Shown here: in pieces, positions 18,697 through 27,984 of the stretch
How the letters are laid out: the number at the start of each line of letters is the position of its first letter
Position numbering within the stretch: the stretch's first letter is position 1
Assembly (NCBI RefSeq): GCF_014467235.1
Contig: NZ_NKHP01000022.1
Coordinates: forward strand, 1 to 64,000
Reading direction: 5' to 3'
Length of the DNA: 64,000 nt
DNA from: Xenorhabdus indica
GTDB lineage: Bacteria; Pseudomonadota; Gammaproteobacteria; Enterobacterales; Enterobacteriaceae
Notes under the pieces: model-generated
Told to the model about the DNA's origin: nothing
The model's input: the letters and a program-made list of their open reading frames with translations, nothing else
The model's database searches: none
Program-made: the position numbers and the translations under genes

Positions 18697-19114
18697 ATGT
18701 TAAAAATAAAACTCCATATTATAAATACTCCAAACTCACAAGATGAAGCATATGTGATCCGAAGTATCTGGGCATATAATAAACAATATACGCCTGTAGA
18801 TACTCATTCATTATCTCTGAGTATTACTGATGAGTTTAATAAAATTATTGCAGGATTAGTCTCCAGAACTTGGTGGTGCTATCTTGAAATACAAGATCTC
18901 TGGGTAAGCGAAAAATATCAACAAAAAGGTTTGAACAAACAGCTATTACTACAAGCTAAAACTTAAGCGTTAAAACGATATTGTCATATGACTTATGTTG
19001 ATACTTTTTATTTCCAAGCCAAAGGCTTATGGAAAGTTAAGCTATCAGACTTATGGAAAATTAGAAGGGTATACTCATCAATATACCCATTTCTACTTGG
19101 CAAAGGATATTTAA
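18697..19114 (+). pseudogene. GNAT-family N-acetyltransferase, broken
   Basis: From ATG 18697 the frame gives a GNAT core: SLSITDEFNKIIAGLVSRTWW, then LEIQDLWVSEKYQQKGLNKQLL, the acetyl-CoA-binding motif A region although its usual Q/RxxGxG/A is altered to QQKGLN. A TAA at 18964 interrupts it. The same frame continues as YVDTFYFQAKG, and after a two-base loss the sequence runs on as LSYQTYGKLEGYTHQYTHFYL to a stop at 19114. These pieces together restore a GNAT of about 140 residues of the type ending in YxLxK. It is therefore a pseudogene with one nonsense mutation and one frameshift. It lies just before a PAS-LuxR gene. Confidence 0.7.
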
Positions 19115-19138
19115 AATATCTAACGATGTGGCACATAT

Positions 19139-19828
19139 ATGAATTTATCCTTTAAAGATGATGGTTCCTATTTGAAGGGATTGATAGCCATGATGGAACA
19201 TCTTAGTGAACCTTGGGGTATTAAAGATTTGAATTCACGCCATGTCTATATGAACAAGGCGGCTTATCTATATACAAATACCCCTCTACAATTTGATATA
19301 GAAGGAAAGTTTGATAACGAATTCCCTGCTGATTGGGCTGAATTAGCAGGGGATCTCTCTGAGCATGATAAAAGAACGGAAGAAGCACAAGATAGAGTTT
19401 CTGTCATAGAAACTCATTATTGGTTCGGCAGAGACTGTCTAACACCTTTCATCAGTGAAAAATTTCCTGTGTATAACGATGATAAAAAGTGTATTTGGAT
19501 AGTTTGGAATGCCAAGCCACTCAATACATTGTCACCATTACAATATATCAACCAAAAAAAACCTAGCATCCTGACAACCGAAACCAACACAAACCTTTTT
19601 ACCAAGGCTGAGCTTGATATCATTTTTTTTATGTTGCATAGATTTTCAAATAAGGAAATAGCCAAGATCTACAATGTCAGCCATAAAACGATAGAAAATA
19701 GAATATACAGCATCTACCAAAAAGCTAATGTCCATTCTCTCCAACAGTTTGAAGAATTTTGCAAACATTTACATCTAGACAACTACATCCCTGAACGCCT
19801 GGTAACAAAAGGCATCCTTTTTATCTGA
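19139..19828 (+). CDS. PAS-LuxR solo transcriptional regulator
   Basis: A 229-residue regulator with an N-terminal PAS-like sensor (about 8-120: YLKGLIAMMEHLSEPWGIKD, HVYMNKAAYLYTN, then WFGRDCLTPFISEKFPVY) and a C-terminal LuxR-type HTH (LFTKAELDIIFFMLHRFSNK, EIAKIYNVSHKTIENRIYSIY). No acyl-homoserine-lactone domain and no luxI partner is present, so it is a LuxR solo of the PAS4 type, which is abundant in Photorhabdus. The PAS domain is thought to sense host- or self-derived small molecules; the ligand here is unknown. An NCS1 permease starts 26 bp downstream, probably in the same transcript, and could be its target or bring in its ligand (inference). Confidence 0.85.
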   Translation: MNLSFKDDGSYLKGLIAMMEHLSEPWGIKDLNSRHVYMNKAAYLYTNTPLQFDIEGKFDNEFPADWAELAGDLSEHDKRTEEAQDRVSVIETHYWFGRDCLTPFISEKFPVYNDDKKCIWIVWNAKPLNTLSPLQYINQKKPSILTTETNTNLFTKAELDIIFFMLHRFSNKEIAKIYNVSHKTIENRIYSIYQKANVHSLQQFEEFCKHLHLDNYIPERLVTKGILFI

Positions 19829-19854
19829 ATTATATCGAAGAATAACTGAATATC

Positions 19855-21138
19855 ATGATTAAAGTTGAAGACTACCCACTTAGCAGAGTACCACAACAAC
19901 AGCGTCTATCTCTGCTGAGCGTGGCTATCGTCCATATGGGCATGTTAACAGCATTAGATCAGTTTATGCTTGGTGCTGTCCTCGGCAACTCCATGGCACT
20001 GACAGATGCATTTATTGTTATTTTTATCGGCAGTCTGCTCTTTGGTATTGTTACTTTTGGGCTTGGCTTTGCAGGTATGCGAGAGGGGCTCTCTGGCAGT
20101 CTACTGGCACGATGGTGTGGTTTTGGTCGAATAGGTTCGGTATTAATTGGCCTCATTATTGCTGTCAGTCTATTAGGCTGGTTTGGTATCCAAAATGCTA
20201 TTTTTGCTAAATCTCTTAACTTCGCTTCCGGGAATAAACTCGGATTTGGTTTATCTGCGGCAATATCCGGCACGTTATTAACGACATTAGTCGCTTTTGG
20301 TTTTAGGGCATTACGGTTTACTGCCAGAATTGCTGTACCCATGTTTATTCTTCTGGTTGCTTATATCTCCACCAGCGTATTATTAGGTGATTCAGGCCAA
20401 CGTTGGTATGAAATTTTAAAGCTGCCTCATTCAGATGAAACTCTGTCTATCAGTGCAGGTATTACAATAGTTGTTGGGGGGGCGATTGTTGCCAGTCTGA
20501 TGACTCCGGATCTGACTCGCTATACTAAATCAGGAAAACATGTTCTTGGGATCACTTTGCTGACAATTATTGCTGGTGAATTTGTCATTAATGGTCTGGC
20601 AATTTTAATCGCGAAAGCATTAAATACGGCTGATGTTGTTACCATTATGTCACAAGCCACAGGTGGTGCAGGCTTATTCGTTGTCGTATGCTCAACATTA
20701 AGAGTGAATGATCTGAACTTGTACTCTTCATCATTGGGAATTATTAATGCTGTCGAAGGTATCACCGGTAAAAAATTACACTATCCTCCAACAACGATCA
20801 TAATTGGAATATTGGGAACTTTGTTTTCCATTCTCGGCATTTTAGACCGATTTGTAGATTTTCTTACTGTACTTGGTGTTGTTTTCCCACCAATATTGGG
20901 AGTAATGTTAGTTGATTATTATATTTTGCGCTCTTATCGCAAAGTATTAGATGAAAGTAAGCAGAAAGGTAATCTTCCAGACGAAACTCCAACTATCGGC
21001 TGGGCAGCAATATTTGCCAGTATTATCGGTAGTGTTATTGGATTAACTATTGAATGGGGAGTACCGACAATTAATTCATTATTGATGGCAAGTGTAATTT
21101 ATTGGTTAATTAAATGTACCTTTAAACGCCTCCCATAA
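19855..21138 (+). CDS. NCS1-family nucleobase/cation symporter (CodB-like permease)
   Basis: A 427-residue protein with about 12 membrane segments. It matches cytosine-permease-type NCS1 transporters: DYPLSRVPQQQRLSLLSVA, LGFAGMREGLSGSLLARWCGFG, GWFGIQNAIFAKSL, ASLMTPDLTRYTKSGKH and DFLTVLGVVFPPILGVMLVDYY. The family imports cytosine, purines, allantoin or hydantoin-like compounds; no deaminase gene is adjacent, so the substrate is uncertain. It is 26 bp downstream of the PAS-LuxR regulator and ends before a perfect 9-bp hairpin shared with the convergent iol operon. Confidence 0.88.
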   Translation: MIKVEDYPLSRVPQQQRLSLLSVAIVHMGMLTALDQFMLGAVLGNSMALTDAFIVIFIGSLLFGIVTFGLGFAGMREGLSGSLLARWCGFGRIGSVLIGLIIAVSLLGWFGIQNAIFAKSLNFASGNKLGFGLSAAISGTLLTTLVAFGFRALRFTARIAVPMFILLVAYISTSVLLGDSGQRWYEILKLPHSDETLSISAGITIVVGGAIVASLMTPDLTRYTKSGKHVLGITLLTIIAGEFVINGLAILIAKALNTADVVTIMSQATGGAGLFVVVCSTLRVNDLNLYSSSLGIINAVEGITGKKLHYPPTTIIIGILGTLFSILGILDRFVDFLTVLGVVFPPILGVMLVDYYILRSYRKVLDESKQKGNLPDETPTIGWAAIFASIIGSVIGLTIEWGVPTINSLLMASVIYWLIKCTFKRLP

Positions 21139-21154
21139 TGATAACTCTTGATGT

Positions 21155-21177
21155 ATTGCTCCCTGTTTGGGAGCAAT
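21155..21177. terminator. Hairpin between NCS1 permease gene and iolB (convergent)
   Basis: ATTGCTCCC (21155-21163) and GGGAGCAAT (21169-21177) form a perfect 9-bp stem with loop TGTTT, 16 bp past the permease stop and 16 bp past the iolB stop on the other strand. It could serve both converging units, though T-runs are weak. Confidence 0.6.
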
Positions 21178-21193
21178 AATCGAATCCCTGCCC

Positions 21194-22024
21194 CTAACGG
21201 CTGGCATGCTTTTCGGCATAAGCTTCACCATTAACCCATTGATGGTCTGTTTCCCAAGTAAATAACCATTTACGAGTTGGTCCTGCCATCACATTCAGGT
21301 AGTAGCTGTCATACCCAGCAATAGTCGCTACCGGGTGATATCCTCCCGGCACCATAACAACATCTTTGTTATATACCGCCATCGTTTCATCCAGTGAGCG
21401 ATCATCAGTATAAACACGCTGTAAACAAAAACCTTGTGGTGGATTTAATCGGTGATAATAAGTTTCTTCTAAATAGGTTTCCTGTGGTTCATTATCGGTA
21501 TCATGTTTATGGCTAGGGTAAGAGCTGGTACAGCCTTCATCAGTATAAACCTCAACCACCAATAAACTATCAGCAGGCTGATGATCTGGCAGGATGTTAT
21601 GGACATAACGACGGTTGTTACCGTTACCACGTTGTTCAGCACCGATATCCTGTGGTGTAATCAATCGGGTGGAATAATTCCCTTTACTTTTTGCCTGACA
21701 AACAGCCAGTTCAAGATGAGTGTGAGCGACAATTTCCATTGTTTCATGCGGCTCAACATAAACAGCATAAGGTTTTTTGCGCTCGAATGGATTCATACGA
21801 TCACCAATCTGCTCGAATCTTTGTTGGGCAGTAACCACAGTCGCTTTTCCTGCAATCAATACTAAACAAGTTTCATTTTCCGAAGCCGCTAATGTTATTG
21901 ACTCTCCCGCATTCAGTTCATAAACATCAAAATGAACATATCCCCAGTTCGCTATTTCTGGTGTGATATGTTGCGTCCGCTTGTGCTGATCAGGCTTATG
22001 ATACTTTGATAGCAAATTAGACAT
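21194..22024 (-). CDS. iolB: 5-deoxy-glucuronate isomerase
   Basis: A 276-residue KduI/IolB cupin-type isomerase. It converts 5-deoxy-glucuronate, the product of IolD, into 2-deoxy-5-keto-gluconate. Family segments include HITPEIANWGYVHFDVYELN, CTSSYPSHKHDTDNEPQETY, LEETYYHRLNPPQGFCLQRVY and VVMVPGGYHPVATIAGYDSYY, with the metal-binding His and Glu residues in the SHKHD...E stretch. It is the last gene of the minus-strand iol operon, 35 bp after iolE. Confidence 0.95.
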   Translation of the reverse strand: MSNLLSKYHKPDQHKRTQHITPEIANWGYVHFDVYELNAGESITLAASENETCLVLIAGKATVVTAQQRFEQIGDRMNPFERKKPYAVYVEPHETMEIVAHTHLELAVCQAKSKGNYSTRLITPQDIGAEQRGNGNNRRYVHNILPDHQPADSLLVVEVYTDEGCTSSYPSHKHDTDNEPQETYLEETYYHRLNPPQGFCLQRVYTDDRSLDETMAVYNKDVVMVPGGYHPVATIAGYDSYYLNVMAGPTRKWLFTWETDHQWVNGEAYAEKHASR

Positions 22025-22059
22025 GTGCTTACCTCAAGGTCATTTTTAATGTCAGCGTC

Positions 22060-22950
22060 TTAAATCAAGCCGGCCTCTCTGGCCAAACGTGACAAATTGT
22101 TATACCCCAGTGTGGCGTACGTCAGTGGATGAGCAACAGCCGGATCCTGTTCTGCTTCAACAACCAGCCAACCATGATAATCATTGGCTTTTAATACATT
22201 AAAAATGTCCGTGTAATTCACACAACCATCACCAGGTACAGTAAAAACGCCACTTAATACTGCATCTAGGAAACTCATTTTGCGATTTTTGACTTCTTTC
22301 AGCACATCCAGACGTATGTCTTTGCAATGTATGTGATTGATTCGTTTATTCCAACGTTTTGCTACGGTTAGTGGGTCATCTCCGGTAAAGGTTAAATGAC
22401 CGGTATCCAGTAATAGTCCCACTGCCTCACCCGTGTTTTTCATCAAATTATCAATGTCCTCTGCACTTTCAATCACTGTGCCCATATGATGGTGATAGGC
22501 AATCTGAACACCTTGTGATTGAGTATAATGGGCAAATTTTGTCAACTTTTCTCCATACTCTTGCCAGCATTCTGCCGGGAAAAAAGGCCTTAAATGCACT
22601 GGCTTATCCTGTTCACCATGTATGCAATGGGTCACTTCTGCAAAGGCCATCACCTTTGCACCCAGTTCACGTAACAAGGTTAAATGCGGCTGAACGGCCA
22701 TAATTTCTTCTGCAACACTGCGCGTCAGTAAATTCCCTGAATACCAACCAGACACCAATTGCAAATCATGGGAGGCCAGAATTGGCCCTAATATATGTGA
22801 ATGACGGGGAAATTTATTACCAAGTTCAAAACCCGCAAATCCTGCCTGCCGCCCCTCTGCCAAACAAGTTTCCAACGGGGTTTCTGCGCCCAGAGAAGGC
22901 AGATCATCATTGGTCCATGTCAAAGGATTAATGCCAAGTTGAACAACCAT
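22060..22950 (-). CDS. iolE: Inosose dehydratase (2-keto-myo-inositol dehydratase)
   Basis: A 296-residue TIM-barrel protein of the AP endonuclease/xylose-isomerase-like superfamily. It dehydrates scyllo-inosose to 3D-(3,5/4)-trihydroxycyclohexane-1,2-dione. Conserved iolE parts include the start VVQLGINPLTWTNDDLPSLG, YHHHMGTVIESAEDID, LLLDTGHLTFTGDDP, INHIHCKDIR and LVVEAEQDPAVAHPLTYA, which contain the metal-binding Glu, Asp and His residues. It lies between iolC and iolB with short spacers, as expected for co-transcription. Confidence 0.95.
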   Translation of the reverse strand: MVVQLGINPLTWTNDDLPSLGAETPLETCLAEGRQAGFAGFELGNKFPRHSHILGPILASHDLQLVSGWYSGNLLTRSVAEEIMAVQPHLTLLRELGAKVMAFAEVTHCIHGEQDKPVHLRPFFPAECWQEYGEKLTKFAHYTQSQGVQIAYHHHMGTVIESAEDIDNLMKNTGEAVGLLLDTGHLTFTGDDPLTVAKRWNKRINHIHCKDIRLDVLKEVKNRKMSFLDAVLSGVFTVPGDGCVNYTDIFNVLKANDYHGWLVVEAEQDPAVAHPLTYATLGYNNLSRLAREAGLI

Positions 22951-22978
22951 GATGGTTCTCCTGTAAGGTGAGAGTAAA

Positions 22979-24937
22979 TTAGTGAGAGCAAGTTATGCGC
23001 CAGCTTTTTTCTTCACTACCACGTTGACGCCAATAGCTAATCAGATTGTTATAATTCGTTTTTACTTGCAGGATGAGTGTTTGATCATCAACTTCACCAG
23101 CCAGCCATTTTAGGGATGGTTTAGCAAACAGCGTACGCCCAACAGCAAAACCTTTGACAATGGATTTACCCGCCGCAGCGTTAAAACCTGCCTTTAATAT
23201 CTCTTCGGAAACATCCAAACCAAGGAGCACGACTCCATGACAATAAGGATCTCGCTGAGTAATTAATTCTTCAATTTGATCCCAGGTCGTGGGCTGCATA
23301 GGGGGTAATTTCCACCAATCCGGTTTAATGCCGAGATTGTAAAAACGTTGGAGTGCGCGCAAGTAAAGCTCATCAGAATGCGTCATACCCGATGGTAAGA
23401 TCACTTCCAATAATAATTCATGACCAGATTGGCAACAGGCTGCATAAATTTCCTGAACTGTTCTTTCCTGCTCCAAACGCAAAGAATAAGCATCTTCAGG
23501 ATGGAAAAATACCAGGCATTTCACGATATGTTCCCTTGGCCAACGGATAAGCTGTGAACCAATATCACCATGCTCTAAGCGCAGTGGACGGGAACCCGGT
23601 AATTCAATCGGACGCCCAATCCATAGTCCTTTTCCAGTCGCTGCATTAAGAACATCCTGCCCGAAAGTGCTGTCACACAATATTCCGGTATGACCTTCCA
23701 GACTGGCTTCTGCACTCACTTCCTGACTGGCGCGGAATAACAATTTTTTTAATTGTGAAATGCGATCAAGATTGGCATTAACCTTACGGGCCATTTCAAC
23801 AAACTGGATACGGTGATCAAACGCCATAACACACAACTCTTGCCACTGTTTATGACGACCACCAAGTTTATGACGGCCACTAATACGATGGAGATGGTTT
23901 AGATGAATGTCTAAATCAGGGCGATGAACTTCCGCAGAACGTACAAGGTAATTATCCAACTCAGTTTTATCTGGCATCGCTGGCGCGCAACCATGACGGG
24001 AAACCACTAATGCACCACAGGTATTCGCATATGTACAGCTCTGCGCCCAACTTTCATTATTAAGGTATCCCCGTAGCAAGCCAGACATAAAGGCATCACC
24101 AGCCCCCAAGACGTTTAGTACGTCTACTTTAATTCCCTGCACTGTGATTCCTTCATCAAGGATATCAGGAATATTTTCGGTAAACACGGAACAGCCTAAT
24201 GACCCACGTTTGCAGACTAGTGTTGCTTTACTTAGCTCCCTTACACAACGCAAGGCGTCAATGGTATTTTTAGAGCCGCCTGCAATATGAAATTCCTCTT
24301 CAGTTCCTACAATCAGATCAAATTGAGAAAGCACTTTCTGTAATTGTACTGTGACCTGCGCTGAAGCGATATAACGGGTTTCTCCGTCTCCAAGTGATGT
24401 CAGCCCCCATAATACGGGGCGGTAATCGATATCAAGTACCGTTTTTACCCCATTGCGACGGGCATATTGTAATGCTGTCAACACCGCATCCTGGGTTTGC
24501 GGATGGGAAAGATGTGTTCCCGTAATTGCCAGACAACGGGCGGACGCAATATAGTCTTCGCTGAAATCATCGCGGGTAATAGCCATGTCAGCACAATTAT
24601 CACGGTAGAAAATCAGTGGGAAAGTTTCATTATCTTTAATACCGAGTAACACTAAAGCCGTGAGCCTCTCTTTATCTGCGACCAAATGGCTGGTATCACA
24701 CCCCACTCTCTCCAGTTCTTCACGTAAGAAACGCCCCATATGTTCATCACCAACTCTGGCCAACATGGATGATTTCAATCCCTGAAGCGCAGTGCCGTAG
24801 GCTACATTCCCGGAAGAACCACCAAGGTATTTAGAGAAACTGCTCATGTCTTCCAGACGGGCGCCTATTTGCTGGCCATATAGATCAACGGCAATACGCC
24901 CCATACAGATAACATCAAACTTTTTATGTTGCTCCAT
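22979..24937 (-). CDS. iolC: 5-dehydro-2-deoxygluconokinase fused to a DUF2090 aldolase-like domain
   Basis: A 652-residue two-domain protein. Residues about 5-330 are a PfkB/ribokinase-type sugar kinase (CMGRIAVDLYGQQIG, GGSSGNVAYGTAL, and the GAGDAFMSGLL motif with the catalytic Asp). Residues about 345-645 form a DUF2090 domain (VMAFDHRIQFVEMA, LLEVILPSGM, GVVLLGLDVSEEILKAGF, VKGFAVGRTLF). The kinase phosphorylates 2-deoxy-5-keto-gluconate. The fused domain resembles class I aldolases and is thought to supply the IolJ step, giving malonate semialdehyde and dihydroxyacetone phosphate; no separate iolJ is present here. ATG 24937 follows AGAGG; an upstream TTG at 24955 is within the ribosome-binding region. 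Confidence 0.93.
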   Translation of the reverse strand: MEQHKKFDVICMGRIAVDLYGQQIGARLEDMSSFSKYLGGSSGNVAYGTALQGLKSSMLARVGDEHMGRFLREELERVGCDTSHLVADKERLTALVLLGIKDNETFPLIFYRDNCADMAITRDDFSEDYIASARCLAITGTHLSHPQTQDAVLTALQYARRNGVKTVLDIDYRPVLWGLTSLGDGETRYIASAQVTVQLQKVLSQFDLIVGTEEEFHIAGGSKNTIDALRCVRELSKATLVCKRGSLGCSVFTENIPDILDEGITVQGIKVDVLNVLGAGDAFMSGLLRGYLNNESWAQSCTYANTCGALVVSRHGCAPAMPDKTELDNYLVRSAEVHRPDLDIHLNHLHRISGRHKLGGRHKQWQELCVMAFDHRIQFVEMARKVNANLDRISQLKKLLFRASQEVSAEASLEGHTGILCDSTFGQDVLNAATGKGLWIGRPIELPGSRPLRLEHGDIGSQLIRWPREHIVKCLVFFHPEDAYSLRLEQERTVQEIYAACCQSGHELLLEVILPSGMTHSDELYLRALQRFYNLGIKPDWWKLPPMQPTTWDQIEELITQRDPYCHGVVLLGLDVSEEILKAGFNAAAGKSIVKGFAVGRTLFAKPSLKWLAGEVDDQTLILQVKTNYNNLISYWRQRGSEEKSWRITCSH

Positions 24938-24993
24938 CACTCTGCCTCTTAACAAGTACGCGTTTTGAAAACCAATTTTGCTAACTACGAGAT

Positions 24994-26127
24994 TTAATTA
25001 ATTTCAGAAACGTTAACCCAACGTTTTTGGTCATGAGAGCGTACAATCGCATCTAAAATACGGGAGACTTTCCAACCTTCAGTAAAATCAGGCCAAATAG
25101 CCTGATCCTGAGCGATACCATCAATCAAATCCCTGACTTCCACCGTCTTCTGGTCATTGAAACCAATGCCATGGCCGGCACCATTACAGAAAGGAGCGTA
25201 ATCCGGATGTTCCGGCCCAACCAGAATAGTTTTGAACCCCTGACGATTTGCCGGTTCATCATGTCGATATAGTTTCAATTCAGCCATTCGTTCCTGAGTA
25301 AAGCTCAGCGTACCTTTAGTACCTGTCATGATATAGCTCAGCCCCATTTTGCGGCCACAAGCAATACGGGAAGTTTCAATCACCCCCATTGCTCCTGTAT
25401 CGAAACGTACCAACGCATGTGCTTGATCTTCGTTTTCAACGGGAACTAACACTGGAGAACCGGATTTTTCAGGGCGTGCTTTTACTATTGTTTCTATATC
25501 ACCGCAGACAGTCATTATGTCCCCCACCAGATACTGCGCCATATTGATAATATGAGAGGCAAGATCACCAAGTGCTCCCAAACCTGCTTTATCTTTAAAG
25601 CAGTGCCAATGAATCGGACTCAGAGGATCTGCCATATAATCTTCATTATGTGTGCCGTAAAAGTGCACGACCTCACCGATTTCACCCTTCGAGATAATTT
25701 CTTTTGCTAACTGTGCTGTAGGGTTTTTCATATAGTTAAAACCTACCAGCGTCTTCACTCCCGCATCTGTCGCTGCTGCCATCATTTCTTTGGCATCCTG
25801 GGAGTTCAAAGCCAGTGGTTTTTCACAATAGATATGTTTGCCATGTTTGATAGCTTCTAATACCATTTCTTTATGCAAGAAATTAGGTGTACATATATCA
25901 ACCACATCAATGTTTGGATCAGCAACCAGTTCCCGCCAATCTCCGGTTGAACGCAGAAAACCAAGTTCTTTTGCGTGAGCCTGAGCAAGTTCAGGGGTTA
26001 TTCCTGCAATCATTTCACGTATCAGTTTCACTTTTAGTGGAAATACTGTAGGCGCTTGTGCATAAGCGATAGCATGGGAACGTCCAATATAACCCGCGCC
26101 AATTAACCCAATCCGAATCTCTTTCAT
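24994..26127 (-). CDS. Gfo/Idh/MocA-family oxidoreductase (second inositol dehydrogenase-like enzyme)
   Basis: A 377-residue NAD(P)-dependent dehydrogenase. It has the Rossmann motif GLIGAGYIGRSHAIAYA at the N-terminus, the EKP motif in YCEKPLALNSQDAKEMM, and GDLASHIINMAQYLVGDI with the catalytic His in the family position. It differs from iolG in this operon and resembles the larger Idh-like proteins that interconvert inositol isomers (for example scyllo-inositol or 1-keto derivatives), but the exact substrate is unknown. It lies between the symporter and iolC genes on the same strand. Confidence 0.88.
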   Translation of the reverse strand: MKEIRIGLIGAGYIGRSHAIAYAQAPTVFPLKVKLIREMIAGITPELAQAHAKELGFLRSTGDWRELVADPNIDVVDICTPNFLHKEMVLEAIKHGKHIYCEKPLALNSQDAKEMMAAATDAGVKTLVGFNYMKNPTAQLAKEIISKGEIGEVVHFYGTHNEDYMADPLSPIHWHCFKDKAGLGALGDLASHIINMAQYLVGDIMTVCGDIETIVKARPEKSGSPVLVPVENEDQAHALVRFDTGAMGVIETSRIACGRKMGLSYIMTGTKGTLSFTQERMAELKLYRHDEPANRQGFKTILVGPEHPDYAPFCNGAGHGIGFNDQKTVEVRDLIDGIAQDQAIWPDFTEGWKVSRILDAIVRSHDQKRWVNVSEIN

Positions 26128-26193
26128 GTTATTTATTCTCCGATTCCATCATTCAGGTTTTTTTATGTCTTTTTTGTCTGGGTCTGGTTTTTT

Positions 26194-27882
26194 CTATGCA
26201 CTTTTCCTGTGAATAGGGCGTTTAAACCATGCCTTATTGATTTGATAAAAGACGTAACCCAAGATCCCGGCAGCAAACACATAGTAGAGTATCAGCACAT
26301 ATAGCGGCACGTTCTGTGCCAGAAAAACATACATTGATATTGCCGCCAAAGTAATCAACCATCCTATTGGTTTCACCATAGACCACGGCGTAATATCCAC
26401 TTGTTTTGTATATACTTCCTGATAAGTTTCAGCAGGGAAGAAATAACCAATCGTCAGCATGAAAATAACATTCAGTACAAACAGGATACCGACCAAATGG
26501 AAGAAATGGATATTGATGTGCAGGATAAAGTTACAGACGATATAAGCCGACATGCCAAATAACAGACCCAGTTTTGCGGCAATCGGAGGAACACGTTTTG
26601 TCATTAACCCGACAAGCACAACACTGAGAATCGGAGCGTTGAAAATCCCCTGTAATTGCTGGATCAAGTAAAACAAACCATCCGGTGCATTAGCAACAAG
26701 TGGCGCAATAATCATGGTTAGCAATGCCAGCCCAATGCCCAGATATTTACCCACTGCGACCGTCTGTGCTTCGCTGGCATTAGGATTAATTCGTTGTTTG
26801 TAAATATTGACAGTAAACAGAGTAACGGAAGAGTTCAGCCCCCCACTGAATGTTGAGAATACAGCTCCGACAACAACCGCGGCAAAAAAGCCAACCAGTA
26901 TTTTAGGCAAAACTAATTGCACTAATGCAGGATAGGCATTATCCGGGTTATCTATTTGCCCATTGAAGATATGAAATGCGATAACGCCGGGTAAGATAAT
27001 GATAGACGGGATAATAAGCTTCAACACAGCACATAACATCACCCCTTTTTGCCCTTCTGCCAGATTCTTTGCACCCAGAGATTTTTGTACGATTGATTGG
27101 TTAGTACACCAGAAAAACATGTTAGAAATGATCAATCCTGTGAACAAAGTTGAGAATGGGACAAGTGAATCTTCGCTGCCAATGGAGTTAAATTTATCAG
27201 GATGTGCCTGATAAACGTCGGCCAGGCCTTTCCATGCACTGCCATCGCCTACGTACAATAAAGCGAAAATAGTAACAAGCCCGCCACCGACAATTAATCC
27301 GATGCCATTAAAGGTATCGGCAACTGCAATGGCTTTAATTCCGCCAAAAATAGCGTAAATAGCACCAAGCCCGCCAACACCCCAGACCATAATCCATAAT
27401 GCAGTGGTTTTATCGATCTGAAATATCTGGGAAACCTGAAATAAACTTTCCAGTGCAATAGCTCCGGTATATAAAACAATAGGCAGTAACGAAATGACGT
27501 ACATTGCCAGAAATAAAATTGAGGTAATCAGCAATGTGTTTTTATCAAATCGCCGCTCCAGATATTCAGGAATTGTTGAGATACCCAATTTTAAATATTT
27601 TGGCAAAAAATAAATGGCAAACAGCACAATAGTTAACGCAGCTATAACTTCCCATGCCATAACAATAAACCCTGTTCTGAATGCCAATCCATTCAAACCA
27701 ATCAGATGTTCGGTGGATAGGTTCATTAATAACATGGAACTGCCGATATAAACGCCGGTCATAGAGCGTCCACCTAGAAAATACCCTTCAGTGGAATCAA
27801 TTAAATGTTTGTTCCTTGTTTTATAATAAGCAATCCCAGCAACCAGCAGGGTAAAACCAACAAAAGAAAGAAAAGCGGACAT
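26194..27882 (-). CDS. Sodium:solute symporter (SSS family), probable inositol importer
   Basis: A 562-residue SSS-family protein with about 13-14 membrane helices. Motifs include YFLGGRSMTGVYIGSSMLL, STEHLIGLNGLAFRTGF, FWCTNQSIVQKSLGAKNLAE and FAAVVVGAVFSTFSGGLNSS, the last being the Na-binding motif region. The start at ATG 27882 (MSAFLSFVGF) has GGAGGAATAT in front; an in-frame upstream start at 27930 lacks one. Located inside the iol operon between iolG and the Idh-like gene, it most likely imports myo-inositol with sodium (inference from context). Confidence 0.88.
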   Translation of the reverse strand: MSAFLSFVGFTLLVAGIAYYKTRNKHLIDSTEGYFLGGRSMTGVYIGSSMLLMNLSTEHLIGLNGLAFRTGFIVMAWEVIAALTIVLFAIYFLPKYLKLGISTIPEYLERRFDKNTLLITSILFLAMYVISLLPIVLYTGAIALESLFQVSQIFQIDKTTALWIMVWGVGGLGAIYAIFGGIKAIAVADTFNGIGLIVGGGLVTIFALLYVGDGSAWKGLADVYQAHPDKFNSIGSEDSLVPFSTLFTGLIISNMFFWCTNQSIVQKSLGAKNLAEGQKGVMLCAVLKLIIPSIIILPGVIAFHIFNGQIDNPDNAYPALVQLVLPKILVGFFAAVVVGAVFSTFSGGLNSSVTLFTVNIYKQRINPNASEAQTVAVGKYLGIGLALLTMIIAPLVANAPDGLFYLIQQLQGIFNAPILSVVLVGLMTKRVPPIAAKLGLLFGMSAYIVCNFILHINIHFFHLVGILFVLNVIFMLTIGYFFPAETYQEVYTKQVDITPWSMVKPIGWLITLAAISMYVFLAQNVPLYVLILYYVFAAGILGYVFYQINKAWFKRPIHRKSA

Positions 27883-27984
27883 ATATTCCTCCCCCTGATT
27901 TGCTGCCAAAAGGCAACAATAGGCCGACAAGAAAACGATTTTCTTGAAAAAATAATCTTTCTTATTTTTATGAAATTCTGTTGC

